In this document: piece by piece, positions 11,160 to 24,150 of the stretch
Layout of the letters: each line of letters opens with the position of its first letter
Numbering within the stretch: position 1 is the first letter of the stretch
Assembly: GCA_001692895.1 (NCBI GenBank)
Contig: KV748177.1
Location: forward strand, 2,356,001 to 2,420,000
Reading direction: 5' to 3'
DNA: 64,000 bases
Source: Cenococcum geophilum 1.58
Lineage: Eukaryota; Ascomycota; Dothideomycetes; Gloniales; Gloniaceae
Program-made: the position numbers and the translations under genes
Notes under the pieces: model-generated
The model's database searches: none
What the model saw: only the letters and a program-made list of their open reading frames with translations
Told to the model about the DNA's origin: nothing

Positions 11160-12560
11160 AACTATTAAGGCTATTAGTAGGGTACTATATTTTGCCGATG
11201 AACCTAATAAATACTACCGCCTTTTATAGAACTACTACCTAAAGCTTATATGAGCCGAGATGCGTGCTACCTAAGATCGCGATATTATCTAAGACCTATA
11301 AGCTTGTAAGGCGCTCGCCGATAACACGTGTTAAGAAACCGAAGATGACCTCCGCGTGTCTAAACGCGACGTCTAATAGTTAAAGAAGGCTGAGATTATA
11401 CTTATTACTATAGTTACTAAAAGAGAAGGTATAATTAAATACCTATAATCTTAGCTTAATAAGCATATTCGTAATAACGCTAGACACCTCTCTACTATAT
11501 ATAACGCCACTTAAGTCTTTACGCCCCTAGCAACTTTACCTACTTAACGCTTAACGGAGGGTTAGCGTTAAACAGCCTTACCTAATAGAAACCCCTACTA
11601 AAGTAATAATGAAAGCTATAACGACTAAACCTAAGCTACTACTATAGGGTTTAATGTATATTACCTTAATCCCTTAGTTTTTTAGGGAGACTGTAAAGAA
11701 TATAGCCACTAGAAGATGCAAATCCGCGAAAAACTAACTTAAAGCGCCTGCCTTTTTTCTATAGAAGATACTAAGATTAGCTATATTATCGGGCGAATAA
11801 AGGGTATACTATTTAACAGACTCTTCGCCTAATGGGAGACTAATAGCCCCTAAAAATAGCAGTCCCATTAAGAAGTCCTTAATAATCTTAACCTAATATA
11901 CCGTGATTATAACCTACTAGCCACTAACCGAGCTAAACTACATGCCCTAAAGATAAGCCCTACTAAATTATTCGATAAGTTCTATATTAAATTCTAGGAA
12001 TATACTAAAGCCCTCGCCTAAGATAATACTAAAGACTAAGAAGATCTCCTTAAAAAAGTCACTTATTACCTTAGTTACGTAGCCGCTAGCTATAACTACA
12101 ATAATATTTATAATATGGTAGCAGCTATACGGAAGATTAAACAATAACTAAATTAGATTACTACTACAAACCCTTACCTAAAGACCTCCCTATAGAAGCC
12201 CTCCGGACCTACTAAACCACCAACGCCTACTACCCTAAGTAATACTACTGGTCCTAATATCGACCTTTCCATACTAACCTTCCTATAGAAGCTACTAAAC
12301 GGAAAACGCGAGCTACTTTGGAAGCTAAAGCGTTGCTATAGATATTGTTAAGAAGGCTATTCTAGCTATAGCCTAAACTGCCTAATAGCTAGGTTTAGCA
12401 GCTACCGCCTAATACCTAACCTAGTACCTTAAACACTAAATACGTTGCTATATACTACTACCATATAAGACAAAGACGTAGTAATAGTAGTAGAGTTGGA
12501 TACGGAAACGGAAAACGCTAAGTCCTAGCCCTAAGTTGTAGGTTAGGACGCCCTAATAAT
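11160..12560 (+). pseudogene. Element G gag (RIP-degraded)
   Basis: The gag region is inferred from its position and from a degraded cysteine-rich motif at about 12338-12390 (CYRYC*EGYSSYSLNC), which resembles a zinc knuckle with a longer than usual last spacing. The amino-terminal part reads as charged, probably helical sequence with frequent stops. The start codon is not identified. Confidence 0.6.
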
Positions 12561-12649
12561 AAGGGGATCTATATATCGGCCTGCTTAATAAATAACTTAG
12601 TAAAAATAAATAGACGGAAATAGATAGTTTTACCTATAATAGGAACTAC

Positions 12650-15600
12650 TACCAAAAAATAATATAAAAGCCGTTCTATAATTAATTACAAAGCTATTAA
12701 TAAATTTATAGATACCTAATTTGTGTATACTTATAACCTACCTACCTTACCCCTTACTAAAGCCCGTGCCCTATAACTCGCTAATAGTAGTTATACCGCA
12801 TAGAAGATTACCTATATAGCACAACTCTACCTAAATATAAATGGGCACTAGGAAGAACTCTAGGCCTATATTATACCACTTACTAACTACCCTATTATCC
12901 TTAGAATGAACTAGCTTAAATAACACAACCCCGCCATTAACTAGAAAAANAGAGAAGTAACCTTTAACTCTAAATACTGTAGAGAGACCTGCCTAGGATA
13001 TGGCCTAGCCGCCTCTATTTACTCCCCAGGATACTAACCTAAGGAACCCCTTATTACCTTACCTATAACTAACTACTACTATGTAAGTACCGCGGCCTTC
13101 TACCGCATAGCACGTAGAAAAGGCTGGACTGTTACTATAGCCTCCTAATTATAACTATATAAGCTTAATAAAGAATAGGACTACGTCCTCTATAGTAATA
13201 GGATAGATATAGTTAACCTCCTAGAAAACGATGCCCCCGCAGAACTCTACGGACTTTTACCTTTAGACTTTAAGAAGTTTATAAAGCTTAAAAAAGGACT
13301 TACCAATAAGGAACTCCGTAAGCTCCTCCTTAAGAGGTACTATAACTTTATTAACGTATGCTTATAAAAGAGCGTAGATATACTCCCCCTATATTAACCT
13401 AATAACTATGCTATTAATATCGAATAAGGAAAAACGCTACCCTATAAGAGACCCTACCTAATATTAAAAGATGAACTTTTAGTTGTTAAAAAGTATATCA
13501 ACAAACACCTTAATAAAGGGTTTATTTGCCCTAGTATATCCCTAGCAACTGCCCCTATCCTCCTTACTAAGAAGCTAGGAGGAGGTATTTAATTCTGCGT
13601 TAACTATAGAGGACTTAATATTATTACAATTAAGAACTAATACCCCGTACCGCTTATACGTAAGACTCTTAAGTGGCTTAGCTAAGCCAAAATCTATACT
13701 AAGTTTAATATTATCACCGCCTTTAACTACTTCTGAATATAAGAAGGTGATAAATAGAAAACCGTATTCGTATCGCGCTTTGGCCAATTTAAATATACTA
13801 TTATACCCTTTAGCGTATATAACGGCCTAGGCAGCTTTTAAAGCTATATTAATAACGCCTTATAGGACTACCTTAACGACTTCTACTCTGCGTACCTGGA
13901 CGATATACTTATTTATAGTAATAACCCTTCTAAGCATACTAAGCATGTTTAAAAGGTCCTATAGCGCCTTAGGGACGCAGGACTTTATATTGATTTAAAG
14001 AAGTATAAATTCTTAGTTATAGAAGTAAAATACCTTAGACTAATCGTTACTACTAAGGGTGTCCATATAGACCCCGAGAAGGTACGCACAATTACTAAAT
14101 AGTAAACCCCTAACTGTATTAAAGACGTACAAGCTTTTCTCGGTTTTGCTAACTTTTATTAAAAATTTATATATAACTTCTTAGGTGTTATAGCACTACT
14201 TACAGCAATAATACGAACGAAGGGCCTTTCTATAAAAGGAAGAAAAATATATCTATATTTTATTTAGACGCCTAAATATAAGAAGGCGTTCTAAGACCTT
14301 AAAGATGCTTTTACTAAAGCACCTATCCTAGCTTACTTTATACTAGGATGATAACTCTATCTTAAAACTAACTCCTTAGACCACGTTAACGCAGGCATCC
14401 TCTTCTAGATAGGTAATAACGGTCTCCTTTACCTAGTCGCATTCTATTCGTCTAAGCTTATACTATAAGAATGTAACTACAAGATCTATAATAAGGAACT
14501 TCTTGCGATTATATAAGCGTTTAAGGAATTCCGACTAGAACTTTCCTTAGTAAAACCTAACTAGCTAACTAAAGTCCTTACGGATTATCGTAACCTTAAG
14601 TACTTTATAACTACGAAATAGCTAAACTAACGCCAAGTACGCTAAAACGAGTTCCTCTCTGGTTTTAACTTTAAAATCGTATATGGCCAGAAGTATAAGG
14701 TACTAAGCCTAATAGCCTAACACGCCGCTTATAAGACCTTCCTTAGTCTAAAGATAACCCTTATAACTAGTTTTAATAATAAACAATCCTAAAAGCACGG
14801 AATTTGGCCCTAGGTATACTACCTATAATAGAGCCAACTATACCTTAGCTCCATACTACAGAACTAAAATTACCTTCTGAAATTAATAAGCTTATTACTA
14901 CGGTATATAACACCTCTATTAACCCATTACTGTATTAACTTATTGCCGTAAAGACTACTGGCGCCTATACGCTACCGACTAAACTCTAAAGCTTAGGCTA
15001 GATTAATATGGCAGCCTTAAAAGTAAAAGAAAACAGGCTCTATTATAGAGGCCGTCTATTTATCCCTAACTTAGAAAATCTACAACGGCAACTAATCTAA
15101 ATGGCCCATAACCTCTAATTAAGCGGCCACCTAAGCAGAGGAGGAACCTATAAGCTTCTTAGCCGATACTACTTCTGGCCTAAAATAATAGACTTAGTTA
15201 AACGCTTTATAGGCGCCTACTATAGTTATAAGCGCGCTAAGGCCTTTAATACAAAGTACTAAGAACTACTATACCCTTTACCAGTACCTATACGATAATA
15301 GGCAGATATCGCTATAGATTTCGTTATTAACTTACCACCCTATAAGCGACATGGCCGTACCTATAAGAATATCCTTATAATAATATACCAACTTATAAAA
15401 GAGCGCCACTACGTCCTAACTAAAGGCGTAGCCGTTAGCGACGTTACTAATGCCTTTCTCTGCGAAATCTACTAATTACATAGGTTACCTAACTCGATTA
15501 CGTCCGACTAAGGCATATAGTTTGGCTCTAATATATAGAGACAAATCTACTAACGCCTTAGCATCTCCGTTAAAATATCTATATCCTTTTACTACAAAAC

Positions 15601-16470
15601 TACTAGGTAACTAGAAAACGCTAATGCTAATATAAAAGCGTACCTACGACAGGTAGTCGCCTATAGTTAAGATAACTAGGTGGATTACCTCCTACTAGGT
15701 AAATTCGCAGCGAATAACCACGTCTTAACTACTATAGGACTTACCCCATTCTTCGCGAATAAGGGATATTACCCCCAATCCGGTATAGAACCACCAGAAC
15801 CTATTAATAAAAAACTACCATATAGAAAACACCTTAAGATGCTACTTGCTAACCAGCATATAGACCGTATAAAAAATCTACTCGACTACTATAAGGAAGA
15901 AATGGCCTAGGCTTAAGCAAAGTAGGCCTACTTTACTAACCGTTATAGAACGCCACCACCGGAGATGCGTGTTAGCGACTAGGTATAGCTAAATACACAT
16001 AATATCTCTACGCAGAGGCCTATAAAGTTACTTAATTATAAGAACCTCGGCCCCTACCTAATTAAATAAGTTATTAACAGGGGAGCCGTATATAAGCTAA
16101 AACTCTCGCCTACCCTAGCCACCCGCGGGATATAGCCTGTATTTTACCTATAGCTACTATACCTTTACTAGCCTAACCCCTTACTGGGGCAGATATAGCC
16201 TAAACCCTTACTAGTACTAATCCAAAATAAGAACGAAGACGAGAACCACAAGGAGTGGACCGTTAAACGAATTATTAACTCTAAATACTTTAGCAAAGGC
16301 AGAGGACGACGGCTCTACTACAGAGCTATATATATAGGATTTAATATAAATCAGCCAAAATGGCAACTATAAAAAGACTTCAAAAATGCAAAGGATCTAA
16401 TTAGCGACTTTTACTATGCGAACCTATAGAAACCGGGCCTAAGTAGAGATTTTATACCTAATCCTCTATG
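12650..16470 (+). pseudogene. Element G pol: protease, RT, RNase H, integrase, chromodomain
   Basis: The end of the protease shows YPIILRMN*LK*HNPAIN (about 12889-12945). RT (about 13480-14130) shows FCVNYRGLNIITIKN and an intact AYLDDILIYS box at 13890-13919. RNase H shows IYNKELLAII (about 14488-14515). Integrase (about 15100-15900) shows LSGHLSRGGTYKLLSRYYFWP, then ADIAIDFVINLPP and SITSD*GI*FGS for the first two acidic residues. An open stretch 15680-15910 encodes the end of the core. A chromodomain-like segment, EWTVKRIINSKYFSKGRGRR, lies at about 16255-16315. Stops from CAG/TGG conversion interrupt it, but it is the best preserved pol in the window. Confidence 0.87.
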
Positions 16471-16776
16471 GGAGCCCTTATAGAGTTAAACCGTTATATA
16501 TTACTACGTAGGGGCAAATTACCGTTAGATTGCCGTTAGATTACGGCAAAGTGCAATTACGTAACTAAAATATCGTTAAGATATCTAGGAACTTTAACTG
16601 GCGGTTAAAGTTGTTTAATTAGTTAGATTTTTAGATGCTAAGCCTTATTACATAACGTTGTTTTAAGCCTTTAGCGATACCCCCCTTTTTTCTTTTCTAT
16701 ACCCTAAGTATCCCTTTTATATATATATAGTAACCACAGCGTCGCCAAAGCTCCGCCTCTATAGGAGGGGGGGTAG
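16471..16776 (+). other. 3' untranslated region of element G with shared palindrome
   Basis: It contains the shared palindromic module at 16590-16612 (described separately) and a CTTTAGCGATACC segment near 16660-16682. It ends in the polypurine tract at 16763-16776. Confidence 0.65.
16590..16612 (+). repeat. Shared palindromic 3' module, copy in G
   Basis: A near-perfect inverted repeat with arms AACTTTAACTG and CGGTTAAAGTT (one arm base changed). It is preceded by AGATATCTAGG and followed by GTTTAATTAGTTAGAT. The same module with the same flanks occurs in D (42431) and in E (26336, reversed with E itself). Confidence 0.8.
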
Positions 16777-16968
16777 TATTACGGAACCCTACCGCAGGGG
16801 CCTCTATAGGAGAGCCCCGTGCTCTCGCGTATACCTCGCGTATAGCTTATATCAGCTACGCGTAGGTATATCACCTCCTTACGCCCTTAACCCTTACGAT
16901 CGATCGCGCAACGTCTTATAGACTCCTCAAATACATACGTCTTATAGCTACTGCCCCGTCCCGTGACA
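16777..16968 (+). repeat. 3' LTR of element G
   Basis: 192 bp, the same length as 8132-8323. The start reads TATTACGG instead of TGTCACGG. The end GTGACA is intact and is followed by the TATAA duplication at 16969-16973. Confidence 0.88.
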
Positions 16969-17363
16969 TATAACTACTTAAAAAGGAGTTAGAAGAAGCT
17001 AGTTAGTTAATATAGGCACGGTCTAGGATGGAACCCGTGGAACTATATAATAAGGAATAGTAAGCAGAGTTACGTAATATAATCTATATAATCTGTGTAA
17101 TCTATATAATCTATAATAAAGTGAATAGAGTAGATAGAGCAGATAGAGTAACGACTTTTATAGGAGTACGGTTATGTATTTAAGGACCCTTAGTCCCTAC
17201 CTAGATAGTTCCTTCCTTATAGTAATTCTTAGAATATAATTAGAGTTAATCTATTAGGTAACCACTCTACTAGTTATTATTACGTTATTAACTTACTTGT
17301 AATACCTATATACCTAGCCCATTAACGAGTCTACCGTAGTTCCTACTATAAGGCTCCGTTATA
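16969..17363 (+). repeat. Right part of the 3' LTR of element A
   Basis: It begins with the TATAA duplication of G. From 16974 it continues the LTR of A (CTACTTAAAAAGGAGTTAGAAG onward, aligned to 571 onward) and ends at CCGTTATA (17363). Confidence 0.88.
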
Positions 17364-18475
17364 AGTAGGGTTACTTTACCTTATCTTGCCTGGAGCTAAA
17401 TAATATAAGTAATATTAAGGAGATAGAAGAAGGAGAAACGTCTAATAAGTTAGGGGAAAAACCCCTAGGGAAAAACTCCCCCCTAGGGTACCCTATTAAT
17501 CTTAAAGAGATTAATTTTAGTTAGTTAATAGGTGGAAAGCATTTTACGGTTCTATATATAGTATCTTAAAATAGATATAAAGTTAATATAACCGCTCTTA
17601 TTAACACTAGAGTAAATAGCTTTGCCTTTATAAATACTGCCGATATAAATAATATTACTAAGTTTTTAAATATAGAAGCCATCTAACTAGAGAAGCCTAT
17701 TTAGGTAAAAGGCTATAACAGCCAAGCCGGTCAGCCCGTTACCTATATTTTAAAGTTATATATCGCTTTTAACGGACGACACTAATATAGTATTCTCTTT
17801 TGCATTTTAGACCTAGGGTCCTATAATATAATCCTTAGACGAAAATAGATATCCTATTTTAATATTTAGTTAAATATATAATAAAGACGGTTTATCTAGC
17901 TAAAGGATAGACTAAGGTTACCCTACTTTATTAGGGAGATCTAAACTAACCGCAAGACACTAGCCGTAAGGGCTAACTTTACCTACTAGTAAGATGTCTA
18001 GGCCCGTAACCTAGCCTTTACCTAAGAAGACGTCCGCTATAAAGCTAGAAAGAACTTTATACTAATAAAAATACTCTTCTAAAGCGCTATATTTAAAGAG
18101 GACTCTATATATAGAAGCGGGATAAATAATAATATAGACGACATCTAAATTACACGGATTTAACCGGTATAGAAAAAAACGTATTAATAGAATATAAGGA
18201 ATAACCTCTAAAAGATATAATAGGAGCTAAAAGGAGTAACAATAACGCTAGTTCCCTAAAAGTCCCTAAAGTTACATACGCCCTTATTATTAGGCAACCC
18301 CCCTACCGTAGACATTGCTATAATTAGTACTATAGTGTTTTACTTTAATATATACTAAAAGGACAATAAGGTCTTTATAATAAGCCTATATAAGATTAAC
18401 CAAATTATTAATAATAGAGAGAAAAAGCTAGCTAAGGAAACCAATAAGGAACTAGTTAAATGCCTTTTTCCTACT
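17364..18475 (+). mobile_element. Gypsy element D, piece 2: zinc knuckle end and protease
   Basis: It begins with the AGTAG duplication and the second half of the zinc knuckle (GYFTLSC). The protease follows as ALINTRVNSFAFINTAD (about 17605-17655), where DTG has become NTR. Downstream, LVKCLFPTYY at the right edge continues across element F into LFI at 24819. This is the usual stretch leading into RT. Stops from RIP are frequent. Confidence 0.8.
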
Positions 18476-18693
18476 TATTCGTACTAACTTAATAGCACGA
18501 GTAAGTCGTATCCCGGGGCACGAAATACGTATAATATTGTATGCTCTTTAGGATGGTGGTAACTATCGATTCTATTAAGGTAGACTACGTGGTCTATATA
18601 CTAACGCGCCTCCCCCCTAATTAGTTAGCATGTAAATGGTTAGTGCACAAACGCGTATTTACGCGTTCGTATACCAGGTGCTATAATTATATA
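18476..18693 (-). repeat. 3' LTR of element F (left copy)
   Basis: 218 bp. It contains the hairpin described at 24767-24790 (here 18647-18670, with one arm base changed G to A). Confidence 0.88.
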
Positions 18694-19160
18694 CTAGCGG
18701 TACTTAGAAAATAAAACCACTTATATACAGCCTCCGTAATTGCCTTAATAGAACTATAAAATATATAAGGAAATACATAGGAAACTCCTCCTAAGGTGCC
18801 TTCTGGGCTGCCTTCTAAACGGTGCCCTAAGCTGGCCGTAAGTCCTGCTTACAGTCCATAAAATAAACCATACGGCCTTTTAACGGGCAGTAGACAAGCT
18901 ATAAGTTAGATCTTAAGGGCCGCTAAAACACTAGTGCTAAGTAAGCTAATAGCGATTTTCCGTGCCCGGCATAGAAAATTGTAATTAGTGGATTTGACCA
19001 CTGTGGCAGAATATAGCAGAATTTGGTAGGTTATGTAAGTCCACTAAGTTCTATTGTAGCTTTCCACTGTTTTTTACCTAATAGCTTATAGTCCGTAGAA
19101 TAGGCCGTATAATAAGCCGTACGGCCTTCTAACGGGCCGTAGGCGTACCGTAGGTACTCC
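18694..19160 (-). other. 3' untranslated region of element F with shared modules
   Basis: It lies between the end of the Copia polyprotein and the 3' LTR. It holds two segments also found elsewhere: 18915-18960, matching 26191-26236 in E, and 19005-19028, matching (reversed) 42369-42393 in D. It also has CATACGGCC-type segments around 18867-18876 and 19117-19126. Confidence 0.65.
19005..19028 (-). repeat. Shared AAATTCTG module, copy in F
   Basis: In the sense of F it reads CCAAATTCTGCTATATTC then TGCC. D carries CCAAATTCTGCCATATTC then TGCC at 42371-42393 and a second copy with unresolved bases at 42696-42720. F and D belong to different superfamilies. Confidence 0.75.
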
Positions 19161-22100
19161 GTTAGTCCCGTTCTACCTATTTTATAACTTTTAGGTTAAG
19201 CTTATTCGTGTTAATTAGGGTTTTAAGGGCTTAATATAGCTTTACCTTAGTTATAGCGTCTACTAGGTTATTTCCGCCGCTAATCTATTTAACCTCTATA
19301 ATTTTATGTTGTTTATAGGCCTAACGTAAGTATATTAGGTCGACTATAAGCCTCTTTTTTTATGTCGTACCTAGTTTAACTAAGCAGTTGTAGAGGGACT
19401 TTAAATTGGTGTATAAAACTAGGGGTAACTACTTCAGTTATAGAATCTTCTAAACCGTTGATTTGATTGTGGCTGCTATATTAAAGCTATAAGCTAGTGT
19501 ATATAGTTTAGAGGCTAGTATACCTCGGGTTACTTATTTACACTTAATTAAAGACTAGTGCAGTATATTTGCGTCCTAATTACAGTCCGTAAGTACAATT
19601 ATAAAGCCGATTTGCGATAATAGGTCCCTGTTATTGGTAAAGGAGGCGTCTATAAATGCTAGTAAGCTAAAGGAACTTAGGTCTAGTGGTACAAAAGTAA
19701 GTCCCCTTACTACATTATTAATTTGCCACTAAATGCGCTTATTAAGCTGCTTAATATTTTCTTCTTACGGATCTACTGCCTAGGCCGTAAAGGATAAATT
19801 ATAGGTAGATTTGGGTTAACAGACTATAGCAATATAGGCGCCTCTTATACGCTATATAACGTATTAGTCCTTTATATTTATAGTCTTATAGGTCTCTTTG
19901 TGGGAGCTAGTAAGGTCCGTAGGCTTTACTATAATAGGCTTTAGGTTTTAAGCTTGGCGTTCCTAAGTTAGCTTAATTAGGTTGCCCTTTTATATAATTA
20001 GGCCTCTATTAAACTTAATTAGATTTTACTTAGTTAACTACTCTTACGGCTTTACCAAGAACTTAGCCTTTTATAGTTTAGTTTCTTTAGCGTCTATAAA
20101 GGTCTAGTCTGCTAGGAATAGGGTATTATCTATTTAGAGTCTAATAATACCAAGGCCGTTTAATAGGCTGTATAGGAGGTAGGGGTTATAGGTCGACTGT
20201 TCTATTTTAAGTTTACTAATATAGTGCTAGTGGTATATTTTAAACTAATGGTTTCCGGCTTCTAGTACTCCGTAAAGAGGTTTTATAACCCGTAAAATTG
20301 TTCCTAGTTATAGGTTAAGCTTATAGGGTAGTTGTATAAAGATGTCCCTACTTAGGTAGATATTTAACTACACGTAGGCTTATAAGATGTCCCGTAAGTA
20401 GAGGGCTACGGGTTTAGTTTGCTGTAGTCTAGGCGTAAGTATAAGTATAATCCGTTAACTAACTCGTTAAATTATAGGCGATTGTGTAAGGACTAGGTCC
20501 TTTCCCTAGTTATTATAAGCTTATATAATGAGCCTTAATTTCTTAAAAGCTTTATTAGTACTAGGGTGCTTAATCTTGTTAATAAAGCGTAAGTTAAATA
20601 TACGGACGCCTTATAGAATATCTTTTTCTGTTATAACCGCAAAGACGCCCTTTTTAAGTAGTCCGTTAATCTCTTTACGCCATAAGTCCATAAAAGGGGT
20701 TTCCTGTACTAGGACTAATATATCCGTAGGTAGAGATTGTCTTGCGGATATGCCTGCGGAGGTTAGGTAATTCTTTATTATAGGGTTCTTAGTTACGGGA
20801 TACTTTTAGGGGTGTCCTCGGCCACGCTTTATAGTAGGTTTAGCGGGTTTAGTAAGTTTCTAGGGGACTTTTAAGGTAGGCGGGGGTACTTCTAGTTTAT
20901 TTGGTTTGGCGGGTGCTTCTAGTTTGTCTAGTTTAACGTTATAGGTGTTTTTGGATTAAAAGTAGGGTTTTACGGACGTGCTTCTAAAGCTAGTTGGCCC
21001 ACTAGGAAGCTATACGCAGCACGTCTTGTTTTTTACGGCCAGTAGGCGATAGGGTCTATTTTAGCTGCCGCTTTTACGCTATATAAGGACTTTAGAGTTA
21101 AGCGGGAGGTTATATACTAAGGTTGTATTAGGTCCGTTGCAGTAGTATAGGGCGTTATTAACAGTTTATTTGGCCCGTAATTTAACTATTTTAGCTATTA
21201 CCTTCCGTATTATAGCTACTTGTTCTGTAATAGACGGGGTAAAAGGGCCTAGGCTGCTTATCCTTAGGTAGGCTCCATAAACTAAAAGGGTAGGTACTAG
21301 TCCGTTAGGGCTAGTGGTGTCGTTAACGGCTTTTACGGCTATCTGTAAAGCTAGTTCCTTTTAGATATCTTTATATTTGTCCGTAATAATCTAGTAAGCT
21401 CTCTATAAGGCTAGGTAAGCTTGCTTAATAAGCTTAATAGACTAATACGCCTTAATTAGAACAGCTTTTGTTAATATAGCTATAGCCGTAGTATACTGCT
21501 AGAATTCCTTATTAATAAAGTTCCTACTGGCGTTATAGGTAATATACTTAGGAGGTCCAATATATATGTTAATCTAGTAGGTCTATAAAATATCCTAAGT
21601 ATACTTTACGGATATATTTTACAACTAACGGGCGGCTTAGTAGCGGGTTGCCTTATTAATTATATGTAATACTAGGCTGCCGTTAATGTACATAATGTCT
21701 ACGTATACTAAGTAGTTAAAGTTAAGGTCCTTATAAAGGGTAAACTTAAATCAGCCTAGGGAACGTCCGTATTTCTAGCAAAAGGAGCAGTATTTAGTTA
21801 GGTAATTAACTGCCTTCCTATTAACGTTATTGTGTCTAGAGCGTTTAAGGACTCTATATAGCTTTTCGGCTAACAGGTAGCCAAAACGGCGGTATAAACG
21901 GTAGATCTCCGTACTAGTAAGGTAGTACGGGTTATAGTTAAAAGATTCCTAAATGTAGGTCTGTAAAGTCTCTCCCTATATAAGGAACGGGTGTCTAAAT
22001 CGTNNTNTAATTAGTAGGGTAATATNCTTNCTTCCTAGGGCAGTTNNNNGGCCGATTAAGGTGTCCGTAATATTGTTATAGTAAACCTATAACCTATCTA

Positions 22101-24150
22101 TGTCTATAAGATAGAGTAGAAAAGGGGTATCCGCTTTTACTACGTGGAAGTTAACTAGGCTAATTAGGGTCTTAACTGCAACTAATTTAATTAATATAGT
22201 TAAGCTAATACCTAATTAGACGTTTACGGCCCCATTTTACGTAGTATTAATATCCGTATTATTATTTACGGTGGTCCTATATATAAGGTATTATCCATAA
22301 CCTATAGTAGACTTCTTAGAGGCACCTATATTAATTATAACGCCATAGAATTCTTTGGGGGTATAGCGTTCTATAGTAATATATGCAAATAGGTCCTGCT
22401 TATAATCTATAACGTCCGTAATAGGGGTGCTTGCGGAATAGTTTTTAGGCGTAACTAAGTGTATAAAGGAACGGTCGGCTAATACAGTCGTAATATTAAA
22501 GGCTTGGCTATCTATAAAAGGTCTAAAAGTAGTTAGGAATATCTCTAAGGTCTCTTATTCCTAAGTATTTAAGTTAAAGTTAATTATAAGGGCTTCTATT
22601 AACTTATTAGGGGGCTCTTCTACTTCCTCTCCTTTATATTCTAAAATGAACTGGTTAATACGGCTATTAAGTCTCTTTCTAGACTTATTACGTTCTTCCT
22701 AGGTATACCTTATAAACTAATATCCTTCCTTACTGTATACAAAGCACTTCTGGCTAGTTTGTTTGCGGGGGTATATTTTTATATAAGGGTTATTGCGGGG
22801 GTTATGGGTAGGACTTAGTCGGTATAGGTACTGCTAGCGGTAGCGGCGGTCCGTAAAGTAGACGTCTAAGTCTATTTATGGATATTAAATATCCGTAATA
22901 AAGGCTTAAGTGCTGCCTAATGGGTTTAAGACTTTATACATTGTAATAGAGGAGCGTAGATTATTAATAAGGCCAGCTAAGGTATCTATAGGCTTATAGT
23001 AGGCGTACTTATAGGGCTCTACTTCCTAGTAGGCCGTAATAAGTTTATTATATAGGAAGTCGTCCGTTTAAAGCTTAATATTAAAACCATACTATAGGTG
23101 GCGGAGGTCTTTAATAAGGATTTACAGGCACTCTATAGTCAATTTTTTAGTATTCTTATCCATTACGGTTCGTAGCTTGGTCGCATTCTATTAGGTAAAG
23201 ATATTACGCTTATATTCCGGTCCTTTAAAGTAGTTATATATAGCTTTGCATAGCTTATTAAAAGGAACACCAAGGGGGTTGCTCTTAAGGTTGGTGTAGT
23301 AGTAGTTAAGTACTAGGCCACGCAGCATGGTAGAGTAGGCTTGGCTAAACTCTTATTTAGGAATATTAGCCTTCTGGTAGAGGTCCGTAAAGATAGTTAG
23401 TTTAAAGTTAAAGTTATTGTTTTCGCCGCTATACTTAGATTCGTTGGTATAGAGCTTAGCTAGATTAGCTAGCTCCTTACTATAGGTCTTTAGTTAGGTA
23501 GGTTGCGGATCTATAACTTACGGATCTATAGTTTGCGGATATATGGCTTACGGATATATAGTTTATGGATATATAGCTTGCGGATCTGTAACTTAAATAA
23601 TAGGGGTAATTTAGTCCGTATTTTGGTTTGCGGGGGTATTATAGTCCGTAACTTAAGTACTAGGTATACTTTAGCCCGTAAGATTAATTCTAAAACTACT
23701 TAGGTTTATAGGACGAATTTAGTTAAGTGGGTCAGGTATAAGGCTAGCAATTATATTAAGTTTAGAAGAAGTAAAGAGTTCCTTAGTTTCTTAGAACTGG
23801 TCTAGGATTTCCTNTTTANTCTATTCCGTTTNGTNNTTNTTGTATATTNTGTTNTATAAGGACTATATAATAGTAACTCGTTTATTCCTTTTAACCTATA
23901 CACCTTAGTTATATAAGAGGGTCCGTAGGTTACGGATAGTAGTAGGGTTATATACTTTAAAGATAGCTTCCGTAAAGTCCGCGAAGTCTTTCTAGTATTG
24001 CTCCTATAGGTTAACGTTTATAAGCTTAAAATATTTATATTTAAGAACTTTAAATTTAATATAGTTATTGACGTTAGGTATGGACGTAAGGTCGGCTCCC
24101 TACCTCTACTTTTCCTAGCCTTTATTAACTTACTTCCTTAGGTCTGCCAT
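19161..24150 (-). pseudogene. Element F Copia polyprotein (gag, integrase, RT, RNase H)
   Basis: The frame starts at ATG 24150 (MADLRK). The carboxyl half is clear: GIIRLQIDNTLFLADQTF (about 20100-20150) is the RT active-site box with the second Asp as Asn (20125-20127). Then come RGLTFVPLDLSSLSLLAFID and DASFTNNRDLLSQIGFI at the RNase H start (about 19575-19690), and SLYNCLVKLGTTYKKRLIVD (about 19350-19410). RNase H at the end of pol and the RT motif type indicate Ty1/Copia. Stops occur throughout. Ambiguous bases at about 22004-22049 and 23815-23852 fall in this region. Domain limits in the gag and integrase half are not resolved. Confidence 0.85.
22004..22050. other. Cluster of ambiguous bases in element F
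   Basis: Several N positions sit within ~50 bp. Similar clusters lie at 23815-23852, 26348-26403, 42669-42739 and 47903-47960, with single N at 12950 and 48673. All lie in repeats, so exact reading in these places is not reliable. Confidence 0.9.

Larger units (their letters stand above)
8132..16968 (+). mobile_element. Gypsy LTR retrotransposon G, nested in the LTR of element A
   Basis: An 8.84-kb chromodomain Ty3/Gypsy element. It has 192-bp LTRs at 8132-8323 and 16777-16968 (TGTCACGGAACCCC to CCCGTGACA; TATTACGG at the start of the 3' copy). The TATAA duplication sits at 8127-8131 and 16969-16973. A purine run AGGAGGGGGGGTAG (16763-16776) directly precedes the 3' LTR and is the likely polypurine tract. 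The leader of nearly 2.9 kb is unusually long and filled with tandem arrays; gag-pol follows from about 11.1 kb. It is less eroded than A, B or D, keeps an intact YLDD box, and is the youngest LTR insertion whose order can be placed. Confidence 0.9.
541..17363 (+). mobile_element. Gypsy LTR retrotransposon A, interrupted by element G
   Basis: This is a Ty3/Gypsy element inserted in D. The 5' LTR is 541-961 (421 bp). The 3' LTR is split by G into 8101-8131 and 16974-17363 (31 + 390 = 421 bp). The LTRs run from TGTTACGG (first G now A on the left) to CCGTTACA (C now T). The target-site duplication is AGTAA (536-540) and AGTAG (17364-17368), differing by one G/A transition. Without G the element is about 8.0 kb. 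Domain order is gag, zinc knuckle, a long extra region, protease, RT, RNase H, integrase, chromodomain. Stops occur throughout. It is the same family as element B. Confidence 0.9.
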
